The notes under the pieces are model-generated. The model was given only the letters and a program-made list of their open reading frames with translations, did no database searches and had not been told where the DNA came from. A DNA stretch of 40,997 nucleotides from an uncultured Lachnospiraceae bacterium (lineage in GTDB: Bacteria; Bacillota; Clostridia; Lachnospirales; Lachnospiraceae): positions 1 to 40,997 of the forward strand of contig CAJUTC010000035.1 of NCBI GenBank assembly GCA_910589195.1. Direction: 5' to 3'. The translations under genes were made by a program, and so were the position numbers. Below, piece by piece: positions 16,416 to 25,191 of the stretch (the first letter of the stretch is position 1; each line of letters begins with the position of its first letter).

Positions 16416-17297
16416 CTATTTTTCCCTATCCATTTGCCGCGCTGATCCAATATCTTGGGGATCGTTTACAACATGCTGATGGGTATATAAATGAGCCTGG
16501 CAGTATTCATAGCTGCCGGCACATTTTGAGCAGTAACGGAATTCCATCTGAGCCCCGTCTTCTTCTGTGCGTCCGCAGACCGCGCAGCGGTGGCGGGTAC
16601 GGCCTGCGGGCATCATCTTTACCTGAGTCTTAAATGCCTTTTTCCGTTTGATTTCTTTTGGTGAAAATTTCCTTACATTTCTGGTTATGGCAAAGAAAAG
16701 CACAACATTAATCAGGGACAGGCCTACCTCCAATTTGGTAATCATAGGGCCTCTGATAAACTCGTACAAATAGATTACCGTTTCTGCCAAGGCCAGATAT
16801 TTGGCTTTCACCGGAAGCACGCCAAAAATAAAAAACTGTACCTCAGGAAACATCAGCGCTACCGCGATAAATAGCGAAAAATTCAGATAACTGGGAGTCA
16901 TGGGAATACTGATGCCCCAAATCAAATAGGCAAATACAGTCCCCGCCACATGGCCGATAATCCCCAAAAGAAAATAAACATTAAACCGAAAAGCCCCCCA
17001 TATGCTTTCCAACGTATTACTGAGGAAGTAATAGGTCGGGATAATCAGCATATTTAATAAAATCCAGCTAATGGGATCCCCGCCCCTGGTAACTGGCGGA
17101 TACAGCATAAAGGTAATGATCCGCCAAATCTGCCCGTGAAGGATTGCTCCCCCGTCTAAGCTGAAAAACAGATAGTAAAACCCGGGATTGATTAAATGAA
17201 TCACCATTCCCAGACCATAAAGCAGCACAATTACCCGAGGCAGGCCCTTAATGGCATAACGCCCCAGCTTCCGTTCTAACTGTTCAAAAAATTTCAT
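16416..17297 (-). CDS. Rhomboid-like membrane protein with zinc-ribbon tail
   Basis: A 293-residue membrane protein with about six hydrophobic segments laid out as in rhomboids. LHGQIWRIITFMLYPP resembles the conserved rhomboid entry region, but no GxSG catalytic serine motif is visible where it would be expected, so it is probably an inactive rhomboid-fold protein. The C-terminal cytoplasmic tail has a zinc-binding look: Cys238 and Cys241 (CAVC), Cys256 and Cys259 (CSKC), Cys266 and several His. AAGGA lies seven bases before the ATG. It directly precedes pyk in the same direction. Function unknown. Confidence 0.75.
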   Translation of the reverse strand: MKFFEQLERKLGRYAIKGLPRVIVLLYGLGMVIHLINPGFYYLFFSLDGGAILHGQIWRIITFMLYPPVTRGGDPISWILLNMLIIPTYYFLSNTLESIWGAFRFNVYFLLGIIGHVAGTVFAYLIWGISIPMTPSYLNFSLFIAVALMFPEVQFFIFGVLPVKAKYLALAETVIYLYEFIRGPMITKLEVGLSLINVVLFFAITRNVRKFSPKEIKRKKAFKTQVKMMPAGRTRHRCAVCGRTEEDGAQMEFRYCSKCAGSYEYCQAHLYTHQHVVNDPQDIGSARQMDREK

Positions 17298-17372
17298 GGC
17301 ATCATCCTTCTTTGTTTCATCATTGATTTATCACCGGCTATTGCAAGTGCAGGCCTTTTCTTCAGGCATCCT

Positions 17373-18314
17373 TTAAAACAAATCTTTTTTTAAAAAAATC
17401 CATGTTACAATCAGGGAAAGCACAATGGCAAATCCCAGTACAATGGAAAAACCATGGGGGTGGGTAGCAAACGGCATTCCTGACAAGGTTACATTCATCC
17501 CATAGAAACTGGCTACCATAGTGGGGATGGACATTACAATGGTAATGGTAGCTAAAAATTTCATAACAATATTCAGGTTATTGGAAATCACTGACGCAAA
17601 CAGATCCATGGTGCCGCCTAACACCCCGCTGTAAATATTAGCCATCTCAATTGCCTGTTTGTTTTCAATAATAACATCTTCCAATAGATCTGTATCCTCT
17701 GGGTATTTTTTAATCCGTTCGCTTTTCATCAGCTTTTCTAACACCACCTCATTGGAACGGAGGGATGTGGTAAAATACAAAAGGCTTTTTTCCAATTCCT
17801 GCAGTTCAATCAGCTCCTGATTCCGCTGGGACTGGTGGAGCTTCTGCTCGATTACTTCGCTCTTTTTATCGATTACCCGCAGATACTGTAAGTATAGAGA
17901 CGCGTTTTTATACAAAATCTGAAGGATAAATCGTGTTTTCATAAAGGTGTGGAAATCCCGCACCCTGCCATCCATAAAAACAGAAAGAATGGATGTTTCC
18001 TCCAGGCAAACTGTAATGATCACATCATTGGCCATTACAATACCTAAGGGGATGGTGATATACCGATCCTTCCCGCTCCGCTCTTCTGTAGACGGGATAT
18101 CCACCAAAATCAGGATGTAATCCTCCTCCACTTCAATACGGGAACGTTCCTCTTCATCCATGGGCGCCCTCAGGTGATCCGGGTCAATTTGATACGCATC
18201 TGATATCTCCAAAATCTCTGTGGCAGTAGGATTGGTCAGCGCAATCCAGGCTCCGTTTTGCCTTTCATCCGTCTGATGAATGACACCATCTTCTGTCTTA
18301 AAAATCTGTATCAT
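17373..18314 (-). CDS. corA: CorA family divalent cation transporter
   Basis: A 313-residue CorA-type Mg2+/Co2+ channel. It has a cytoplasmic alpha/beta domain, a long charged coiled helix (about 150-230), and two C-terminal membrane helices. The pore signature YGMN is at 271-274, and the usual basic C-terminus is KKDLF. The open frame continues 43 codons upstream, but a textbook promoter lies inside that part, so translation must begin at the ATG at 18314, which has GGGGGA seven bases upstream. The 5' leader is only about 55 bases, too short for an M-box magnesium riboswitch. Confidence 0.93.
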   Translation of the reverse strand: MIQIFKTEDGVIHQTDERQNGAWIALTNPTATEILEISDAYQIDPDHLRAPMDEEERSRIEVEEDYILILVDIPSTEERSGKDRYITIPLGIVMANDVIITVCLEETSILSVFMDGRVRDFHTFMKTRFILQILYKNASLYLQYLRVIDKKSEVIEQKLHQSQRNQELIELQELEKSLLYFTTSLRSNEVVLEKLMKSERIKKYPEDTDLLEDVIIENKQAIEMANIYSGVLGGTMDLFASVISNNLNIVMKFLATITIVMSIPTMVASFYGMNVTLSGMPFATHPHGFSIVLGFAIVLSLIVTWIFLKKDLF

Positions 18315-18374
18315 CAACCCATCCCCCATTCTCCCAGAATGATGTGTATTTTGGCGTATCCGCTGTGTTATCTT

Positions 18375-18403
18375 ATTATAAATTCTGCACTCTGGTTTGT
18401 CAA
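18375..18403 (-). promoter_or_regulatory. Consensus promoter of corA
   Basis: On the minus strand TTGACA (18403-18398) and TATAAT (18380-18375) are both perfect hexamers with a 17-base spacer. It fixes the corA start codon downstream at 18314. Confidence 0.9.
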
Positions 18404-18449
18404 ATGAATTGACTTTCTTTTCCCTTTTTGGCAAAATAACCATTGCTGT

Positions 18450-18466
18450 TCACAGGTTCCCTGTGA
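18450..18466. promoter_or_regulatory. 17-bp inverted repeat upstream of corA
   Basis: TCACAGG (18450-18456) and CCTGTGA (18460-18466) are exact complements with a three-base centre, about 47 bases upstream of the corA -35. It may bind a regulator of corA or of the divergent activase. The rest of the 18467-18625 stretch holds only a small GCTGA/TCAGC hairpin at 18539-18552 and no gene. Confidence 0.35.
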
Positions 18467-18625
18467 GCGTAACCGCCTATGCCCATTTGAAATCTCCCGC
18501 GGCGATGGGGCACAGGCTTTGGCTTTTTCATGATACTGGCTGACGAATCAGCAAAGTGGTTCGCCATGGTATAAACAGTAACAAATAACCTTCTATTTTT
18601 ACAATTTTTTAACAGTACCTACTAA

Positions 18626-18654
18626 TTGTAATCTTTCTAATTTTATGTTAAACT
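18626..18654 (+). promoter_or_regulatory. Candidate promoter of the activase gene
   Basis: TTGTAA (18626-18631) and TAAACT (18649-18654) are 17 bases apart, about 130 bases upstream of the start codon. A second candidate, TTTACA followed after 16-17 bases by TATTAT/ATTATT, lies at about 18690-18720. The leader would be 60-125 bases. Confidence 0.5.
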
Positions 18655-18750
18655 AAGAATCGTTTCATTTGGCTCTTTTTCACGTTCTTTTTACATAATA
18701 AGGGATCTTTCTATTATTTATAGCTTACAAAAAGAACTGTGCTTTTATTC

Positions 18751-18785
18751 AAAGGAGGTAAGGGGGAAGGTTCCCCGCATATATG
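18751..18785 (+). promoter_or_regulatory. Shine-Dalgarno separated from ATG by a small hairpin
   Basis: AAAGGAGG (18751-18758) is 24 bases from the only possible start codon (18783), too far for normal initiation. Between them GGGGA (18763-18767) can pair with TCCCC (18772-18776). Folding removes 14 bases and restores a spacing of about 10. An in-frame TAA at 18759-18761 rules out an upstream start. Translation may therefore depend on this fold. Confidence 0.45.
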
Positions 18786-21700
18786 AGAAGACCAAATACA
18801 CTGGGAATCGACATTGGTTCCACTACAGTAAAAATCGCTATTTTAAACCCGGACTTACATATATTATTTTCCGGTTATGAGCGGCATTATGCAAATATCC
18901 AGGAAACTTTGGCAAAGCTTCTGACACAGGCAAAGGAAACCCTTGGCCCTCTGGATCTGGTTCCCTCTATCACCGGTTCTGGCGGTCTTAGCTTGTCACG
19001 CCATTTAAAAACGGACTTTGTCCAGGAGGTTGTAGCAGTGGCCACTGCCCTCCAGGATTACGCGCCTCACACTGACGTGGCCATTGAGCTGGGCGGCGAG
19101 GACGCGAAAATCATTTATTTTTCCAATGGAATCGATCAGCGGATGAATGGAATCTGCGCTGGCGGAACCGGCTCCTTTATTGATCAAATGGCTTCCCTTT
19201 TGCAGACGGATGCCGCCGGCTTAAACCAGTACGCAGCAAACTATCAGGCTATTTATCCCATTGCCGCCCGCTGTGGAGTGTTTGCGAAAACCGATATCCA
19301 GCCTTTAATCAATGAAGGGGCTACAAAGGAGGACTTAGCCGCCTCCATTTTTCAGGCAGTGGTAAACCAAACCATCAGCGGCCTGGCCTGCGGTAAACCA
19401 ATCCGTGGAAATGTGGCATTCCTTGGAGGCCCTCTTCACTTCCTGCCGGAACTGCGAAACGCTTTTATCCGCACCCTGCATCTTACAGGAAAGCAGATTA
19501 TCGCGCCAGAACATTCCCATTTATTTGCGGCTAGTGGCGCCGCTATGAATGCCAATACCACAAAAACCGCCATATCACTCGATCATATGATAGACCGGCT
19601 GACCAATGGGATTAAGATGGAATTTGAAGTCAAACGTATGGAGCCTTTGTTTGAAAACCAGGCTTCTTATGATGAGTTTTGCCGCCGCCACCAAAGCAAC
19701 TGTGTAGGAAAAAGCGAGTTATCTTCTTATAAAGGAAACTGTTTCTTAGGAATCGACGCTGGCTCCACCACCACCAAAGTCGCCCTGGTAGGAGAAGATG
19801 GCAAACTTCTTTACCATTTTTACAGCAACAATAACGGAAGCCCGTTAGCAACCGCTATACGGTCCATCCATGAAATCAAAAGCCAGCTTCCCGACACGGC
19901 AAATATTGCCTGGTCCTGCTCCACCGGATATGGGGAGGCACTGCTAAAATCTGCCCTGATGCTGGATGAGGGAGAAGTGGAAACCATTTCCCACTACTAT
20001 GCTGCCGCCTTTTTTGAACCAGAAGTCGATTGCATCCTGGATATTGGCGGCCAGGATATGAAGTGTATCCGCATCAAGGATGGAACCGTTGACAGCGTCC
20101 AGCTTAATGAGGCATGTTCCTCCGGCTGCGGTTCTTTTATCGAAACGTTTGCGAAATCTTTAAATTATCAGGTGGAAGATTTTGCAAAGGAAGCGCTGTT
20201 TGCCGAAAACCCCACAGATTTGGGAACCCGCTGTACCGTATTTATGAATTCCAACGTAAAGCAGGCGCAAAAGGAAGGAGCCTCTGTAGCTGATATTTCA
20301 GCCGGTTTAGCCTATTCCGTTATTAAAAATGCGTTGTTTAAAGTAATTAAAATTACAAGTCCCTCTGATTTGGGCCATCATGTGGTGGTTCAGGGCGGCA
20401 CTTTTTACAACGATGCTGTGTTAAGAAGCTTTGAACTTATCTCCGGCTGCCAGGCCATACGGCCAGATATTGCCGGAATCATGGGAGCTTTTGGCGCTGC
20501 CCTGATTGCAAGGGAACGATATGACGGGTCAAAAACCACCTCCATGCTTTCCCTGGAAAAAATTTCAGCCTTAACTTACCGCACAGTAATGACCCGCTGC
20601 CAGGGTTGTTTAAACCATTGCGTCCTGACCATTAACCAGTTTGATGGCGGAAGGCAGTTTGTTACCGGGAACCGCTGTGAGCGTGGTCTTGGACAGCACA
20701 AAGCAAAGGAAGAGATTCCTAATCTTTTTGATTACAAATACCATCGAATGTTTGACTATGAGCCGTTAGATGCTGATCAGGCTCCCCGTGGGGAAGTTGG
20801 GATTCCCAGGGTGCTGAATATGTACGAGAATTATCCCTTCTGGGCAGTATTTTTCCGGGAGTTAGGCTTCCGTACCATCCTCTCTCCTCAGTCAAGCCGC
20901 CAGATTTACGAGCTGGGCATTGAATCTATCCCCAGTGAATCCGAGTGCTATCCGGCCAAGATTGCCCATGGCCATATCTCATGGCTGATTAAGAAACATG
21001 TTAAGTTTATTTTTTATCCCTGTATCCCTTACGAGCGCAACGAAACAGAGGAAGCAGGCAACCATTATAATTGCCCCATGGTAACTTCCTATGCGGAAAA
21101 TATTAAAAATAATGTGGAAGAGCTGGAGTCTGAGCATGTAACATTTATGAATCCCTTCCTGGCGTTTACCAATGAAGCAATCCTGACTGCTGCACTAGTG
21201 CGGGAGTTTTTAAATGCGTTCGGCCCCCACTCAAACGCCGCCCATCCCATGACCCGGGCAGAGATCGCCAATGCCGCCCACAAAGCCTGGAACGAGTTAG
21301 AACAATCCAGGCGTGACATGGAGCGTAAGGGGGAAGAAACCCTGGCCTGGCTTAACGAGCATCACCGGCATGGCATCGTCCTGGCAGGCCGCCCATATCA
21401 TGTGGATCCGGAAATCCATCACGGCATACCGGAACTGATTACTTCTTATGGATTTGCTGTACTGACAGAAGACTCAGTTTCCCATTTAGGCCAGGTAGAA
21501 CGGCCCCTGGTGGTAACGGATCAATGGATGTACCATACCCGGCTTTACCGGGCGGCATCCCTGGTAAAAAATCATCCGGAGCTGGATTTAATCCAGTTAA
21601 ATTCCTTTGGCTGCGGCCTGGATGCCGTAACCACGGATCAGGTCAGTGATATTTTAACCAAATCAGGAAAGATTTATACGGTTTTAAAAATTGATGAGGT

Positions 21701-23054
21701 GAATAACCTGGGAGCTGCCCGGATCCGTGTCCGCTCTCTTATCGCCGCCTTACGGGTACGGGAACAGAAGCCTTGCAGCAGAAAAGTCGTTTCCAGCGCC
21801 TATAACCGGGTTCTGTTTACCAGGGAAATGAAGAAGGATTACACCATCCTCTGCCCCCAAATGTCGCCCATCCACTTTGATTTACTGGAAGCAGCCATTA
21901 ACTCTTGCGGCTACCATGTGGAAGTTTTGCAAAACCATAGCCGCTCTGCCATTGATGTGGGATTAAGGTATGTAAATAACGATGCCTGCTACCCTTCCCT
22001 GATTGTAATCGGGCAGATCATGGAAGCCCTCCTTTCCGGCAAATACGATTTAGAGCGCACTGCCATCTTTATGAGCCAGACTGGCGGCGGCTGCCGGGCT
22101 TCTAATTACATCGGATTTATCCGCAGGGCTTTAGAAAAGGCGGGAATGGAACAGATTCCTGTTATTTCCGTTAATGCCAACGGCATGGAAACCAACCCTG
22201 GCTTTGCCATAACCCTTCCTTTGTTAACCAAAGGTCTTCAGGCTGTGGTTTACGGAGATCTTTTCATGCGGGTGGTTTACGCTACCAGGCCTTACGAAAA
22301 GACGCCAGGCAGTACCAATGCCTTACACGAAAAATGGAAACAGCGCTGTATCCGTTCTCTTTCCAGGAAAGGGCCGGATATGATGGAATTTTCCAGAAAC
22401 ATCCGGGCAATCATCCGCGATTTTGACGCCCTGCCCCGAACCGATATTAAGAAACCCAAAATTGGAATCGTGGGGGAAATCCTGGTAAAGTTTTCACCAC
22501 TGGCCAATAACCATATTGTGGAACTTTTGGAATCGGAAGGCGCCGAAGCGGTTATGCCGGATTTAATGGACTTTTTGCTGTATTCATTCTATAACAGCAA
22601 CTTTAAGGCAGACCATCTGGGTGGAAAACGTTCTACTGCCTGGCTATGCAATATGGGAATTTCGCTGTTGGAATTTTTCCGGAAATCTGCCAGACGGGAA
22701 TTAGGAAAAAGCCACCATTTTAGCCCTCCTGCCGATATCCGGAACCTGGCCGATATGGCAAAAGATTTCGTATCTTTAGGGAACCAGACCGGAGAAGGAT
22801 GGTTCTTAACAGGAGAAATGTTGGAGCTGCTCCACGGCGGTGTAGGAAATATTGTGTGCACTCAGCCCTTTGGCTGTCTGCCTAACCATATTGTGGGCAA
22901 AGGCGTGATCAAAGAATTAAGAAATAATTACCCTCACGCCAATATTATTGCGGTTGATTACGATCCTGGAGCCAGCGAAGTCAACCAATTAAACCGAATC
23001 AAATTAATGCTGGCTACGGCAGAAAAAAATATGAATCAGAAGAAGGAAGCATAA
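18783..23054 (+). CDS. Two-module 2-hydroxyacyl-CoA dehydratase activase (BadF/HgdC type) with dehydratase-like C-terminus
   Basis: A 1,423-residue cytoplasmic iron-sulfur ATPase. Two ASKHA ATPase modules are visible: GIDIGSTTVKIAI at 8-20 with Fe-S cysteines Cys125 (CAGGTGSF) and Cys164 (CGVF), and GIDAGSTTTKVALV at 323-336 with Cys445/Cys449 (ACSSGCGSF) and Cys484 (CTVF). A cysteine-rich DUF2229-type region follows (Cys606, Cys609, Cys613, Cys632), then a long HgdB-like region. Related activases use ATP to push one electron to 2-hydroxyacyl-CoA dehydratases. No separate dehydratase subunit gene is next to it, so its client is unknown. It is common in Clostridia as a single long protein. The DUF3842 gene follows. 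Confidence 0.9.
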   Translation: MRRPNTLGIDIGSTTVKIAILNPDLHILFSGYERHYANIQETLAKLLTQAKETLGPLDLVPSITGSGGLSLSRHLKTDFVQEVVAVATALQDYAPHTDVAIELGGEDAKIIYFSNGIDQRMNGICAGGTGSFIDQMASLLQTDAAGLNQYAANYQAIYPIAARCGVFAKTDIQPLINEGATKEDLAASIFQAVVNQTISGLACGKPIRGNVAFLGGPLHFLPELRNAFIRTLHLTGKQIIAPEHSHLFAASGAAMNANTTKTAISLDHMIDRLTNGIKMEFEVKRMEPLFENQASYDEFCRRHQSNCVGKSELSSYKGNCFLGIDAGSTTTKVALVGEDGKLLYHFYSNNNGSPLATAIRSIHEIKSQLPDTANIAWSCSTGYGEALLKSALMLDEGEVETISHYYAAAFFEPEVDCILDIGGQDMKCIRIKDGTVDSVQLNEACSSGCGSFIETFAKSLNYQVEDFAKEALFAENPTDLGTRCTVFMNSNVKQAQKEGASVADISAGLAYSVIKNALFKVIKITSPSDLGHHVVVQGGTFYNDAVLRSFELISGCQAIRPDIAGIMGAFGAALIARERYDGSKTTSMLSLEKISALTYRTVMTRCQGCLNHCVLTINQFDGGRQFVTGNRCERGLGQHKAKEEIPNLFDYKYHRMFDYEPLDADQAPRGEVGIPRVLNMYENYPFWAVFFRELGFRTILSPQSSRQIYELGIESIPSESECYPAKIAHGHISWLIKKHVKFIFYPCIPYERNETEEAGNHYNCPMVTSYAENIKNNVEELESEHVTFMNPFLAFTNEAILTAALVREFLNAFGPHSNAAHPMTRAEIANAAHKAWNELEQSRRDMERKGEETLAWLNEHHRHGIVLAGRPYHVDPEIHHGIPELITSYGFAVLTEDSVSHLGQVERPLVVTDQWMYHTRLYRAASLVKNHPELDLIQLNSFGCGLDAVTTDQVSDILTKSGKIYTVLKIDEVNNLGAARIRVRSLIAALRVREQKPCSRKVVSSAYNRVLFTREMKKDYTILCPQMSPIHFDLLEAAINSCGYHVEVLQNHSRSAIDVGLRYVNNDACYPSLIVIGQIMEALLSGKYDLERTAIFMSQTGGGCRASNYIGFIRRALEKAGMEQIPVISVNANGMETNPGFAITLPLLTKGLQAVVYGDLFMRVVYATRPYEKTPGSTNALHEKWKQRCIRSLSRKGPDMMEFSRNIRAIIRDFDALPRTDIKKPKIGIVGEILVKFSPLANNHIVELLESEGAEAVMPDLMDFLLYSFYNSNFKADHLGGKRSTAWLCNMGISLLEFFRKSARRELGKSHHFSPPADIRNLADMAKDFVSLGNQTGEGWFLTGEMLELLHGGVGNIVCTQPFGCLPNHIVGKGVIKELRNNYPHANIIAVDYDPGASEVNQLNRIKLMLATAEKNMNQKKEA

Positions 23055-23187
23055 ACCTCTTCCTGTAAGCCTCTTGAAGATACAAGCGTTCTGGCAGAAC
23101 CATTTTAAAGCACGCTTTCGACATATTCTTCCAGGGGCTTTGATTCATTATTACCTAATAATTTTAAATTCAGAAAGGAGCTCCTCT

Positions 23188-23613
23188 ATGAAAGTTCTTG
23201 TAATTGACGGCCAGGGTGGCCGTATGGGAAAATCCATTATTGAGCAATTGAAAAAGAACCGCGATACACCAGGCGCCTTTGACTTGTATGGAATCGGAAC
23301 CAACAGCAATGCCACACTGGCAATGATGAAAGCCGGAGCTGACTATGGTGCCACTGGGGAAAATCCAATCATTGTGAATTCCAGCAATGCAGATATCATT
23401 GTAGGCCCTATCGGGATTGTGATTGCCAATTCTCTTCTGGGCGAGATCACCCCGGCCATTGCCACCGCCGTAGGCGCCAGCCCGGCTTATAAAATTTTAA
23501 TTCCCATTAACCGCTGCAATCATATGATTATCGGCTGCAAGGAAGCACCTTTAAGCGAATACCTGCAGCAGGTCTGCCAGGAAGTGTTCTGTAAAATCAA
23601 CGAATTCCTATAG
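23188..23613 (+). CDS. DUF3842 family protein
   Basis: A 141-residue protein starting MKVLVIDGQGGRMGKSII, a Rossmann-like glycine-rich opening, with a later NSSNADIIVGPIGIVIANSLLGEITP block. This matches the clostridial DUF3842 family, whose function is not known. The open frame begins 38 codons earlier, but AAAGGAG seven bases before the ATG at 23188 and the conserved N-terminus fix the start. It follows the activase after 133 bases and ends at a strong terminator, so a functional link is possible but not shown. Confidence 0.8.
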   Translation: MKVLVIDGQGGRMGKSIIEQLKKNRDTPGAFDLYGIGTNSNATLAMMKAGADYGATGENPIIVNSSNADIIVGPIGIVIANSLLGEITPAIATAVGASPAYKILIPINRCNHMIIGCKEAPLSEYLQQVCQEVFCKINEFL

Positions 23614-23664
23614 CATCTGTCAGCATACTGTCAGCAGCTTTTCTGCATATCCAGGTATCAATTG

Positions 23665-23705
23665 AGAAGGGATTGCCAGTTACCTGGCAATCCCTTCTCT
23701 TTCTG
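23665..23705 (+). terminator. Strong terminator after the DUF3842 gene
   Basis: AGAAGGGATTGCCAG (23665-23679) pairs perfectly over 15 bp with CTGGCAATCCCTTCT (23684-23698) around a TTAC loop, followed by CTTTCTG. It lies between convergent DUF3842 and glyA; the reverse direction has little U-tract. Confidence 0.9.
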
Positions 23706-23760
23706 TGGCGCTATGGTTTTTCCATGATTTGCTTAATGCTAGTTATTGACCCTGGTAACA

Positions 23761-25011
23761 TCATTTCTCATACAGCGGATACTTCTGACAAATTTTCTCC
23801 ACTTCCCCACGGATAAAATCGGCTTTTGCTTCAAAGTCCGTAGCTGCCAGCCAGATACATTTCGCAATCATTTCCATATCCGCTTCCACTAAACCTCTGG
23901 TAGTAACCGCTGGGGTTCCAATGCGGACACCAGAGGTGACAAATGGGCTTCTGGGATCATTGGGGACAGTATTCTTATTCAGCGTAATCAAGACCTCATC
24001 ACAGCGGTTCTGCAGCTCCTTGCCAGACACATCCATTCCCCGAAGGTCTACCAACATCAGATGGTTATCTGTACCGCCGGTAAGAATGCGAAAGCCTTGT
24101 TTTTCCAAAGCAGCCGCCAATGCCTTAGCATTTTTTACTACTTGTTCCTGATACGCCTTAAATTCCGGTTTTAAGGCTTCACCAAAGCAAACGGCCTTCC
24201 CCGCGATAATATGCTCTAAGGGGCCGCCCTGGGTGCCCGGGAAAATAGCTTTATTAAAATTAAATTGTTCTGCCGCTTCCTGATTTGCCAAAATCAGGCC
24301 ACCCCTTGGCCCTCTTAATGTTTTATGGGTGGTTGTCGTTACCACGTGGGCGTAAGGAATGGGGCTTGGATGGATTCCTGCCGCAACCAGACCAGCAATA
24401 TGGGCCATATCCACCATCAGGTACGCGCCGCACCGATCCGCAATCTGGCGGAACCGCTTAAAGTCAATTACTCTCGCATAGGCGCTGGCGCCAGCCACGA
24501 TTAACTTGGGCCGGCTCTCCATTGCCAGCTTTTCTACCTCGTCGTAATCAATAAAGCCCTCTTCATCCACTCCATAAGGCACAATATGAAAATATAATCC
24601 GGAGAAGTTCACTGGTGAACCATGGGTTAAATGGCCGCCACAGTCTAAGCTCATGCCCATTACCGTATCTCCCGGCTTTAGCATGGCCAGAAATACTGCC
24701 ATGTTTGCCTGGGCGCCAGAGTGGGGCTGTACATTGGCATAGTCACAGCCAAACAGCTTTTTCGCTCTCTCAATGGCAATTGTTTCCACCACATCCACAC
24801 ACTGGCATCCGCCGTAATACCGTTTTCCGGAATAGCCTTCTGCGTACTTATTTGTCAGCACAGTGCCCATGGCCATCATCACCGGCTCTGACACAATATT
24901 CTCTGACGCTATTAATTCCAAATTTCTTCTCTGTCTTGCTGCTTCTGCCTGGATGGCCTGCCCTACTTCTTCATCGTACTGGGTGATAAAATCCATTACC
25001 TGATTTACCAT
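23761..25011 (-). CDS. glyA: Serine hydroxymethyltransferase
   Basis: A 416-residue PLP enzyme that interconverts serine and glycine with tetrahydrofolate, the main source of one-carbon units. Signatures: RRNLELIASENIVSEPV near the N-terminus, KRYYGGCQCVDVVE, MVDMAHIAGLVAAG, and the PLP lysine Lys230 in VTTTTHKTLRGPRGG. Length is standard. The ATG at 25011 has GAGG eight bases upstream (a second AGGAG nearly touches the ATG). A TTGACA promoter lies about 80 bases upstream. No glycine riboswitch was seen in the leader. It is a single-gene unit here. Confidence 0.97.
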   Translation of the reverse strand: MVNQVMDFITQYDEEVGQAIQAEAARQRRNLELIASENIVSEPVMMAMGTVLTNKYAEGYSGKRYYGGCQCVDVVETIAIERAKKLFGCDYANVQPHSGAQANMAVFLAMLKPGDTVMGMSLDCGGHLTHGSPVNFSGLYFHIVPYGVDEEGFIDYDEVEKLAMESRPKLIVAGASAYARVIDFKRFRQIADRCGAYLMVDMAHIAGLVAAGIHPSPIPYAHVVTTTTHKTLRGPRGGLILANQEAAEQFNFNKAIFPGTQGGPLEHIIAGKAVCFGEALKPEFKAYQEQVVKNAKALAAALEKQGFRILTGGTDNHLMLVDLRGMDVSGKELQNRCDEVLITLNKNTVPNDPRSPFVTSGVRIGTPAVTTRGLVEADMEMIAKCIWLAATDFEAKADFIRGEVEKICQKYPLYEK

Positions 25012-25092
25012 TCTCCTTACCTCACTTCTTTCCAGAATATTTGCTGAATCCTAAATCATTCATTTACAGCTTAAACCTTTGCTATGCTCTAA

Positions 25093-25120
25093 ATTTTACC
25101 ATGATACTGAGGATTGTCAA
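25093..25120 (-). promoter_or_regulatory. Promoter of glyA
   Basis: On the minus strand TTGACA (25120-25115) and TAAAAT (25098-25093) have a 16-base spacer, with TG one base before the -10 (extended -10). Confidence 0.7.
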
Positions 25121-25191
25121 GCAGATTGGCAGTTGGGGCCGCCCAGTCCATAAAAAATCCCCTTCCTATGCCTTCACGTCTTGCCATGCAT

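Noticed and set aside
18315..18375. M-box magnesium riboswitch before corA
   Set aside because: The promoter leaves a leader of about 55 bases, too short.
25012..25092. Glycine riboswitch before glyA
   Set aside because: The leader after the promoter is about 75 bases with no aptamer-like paired core.
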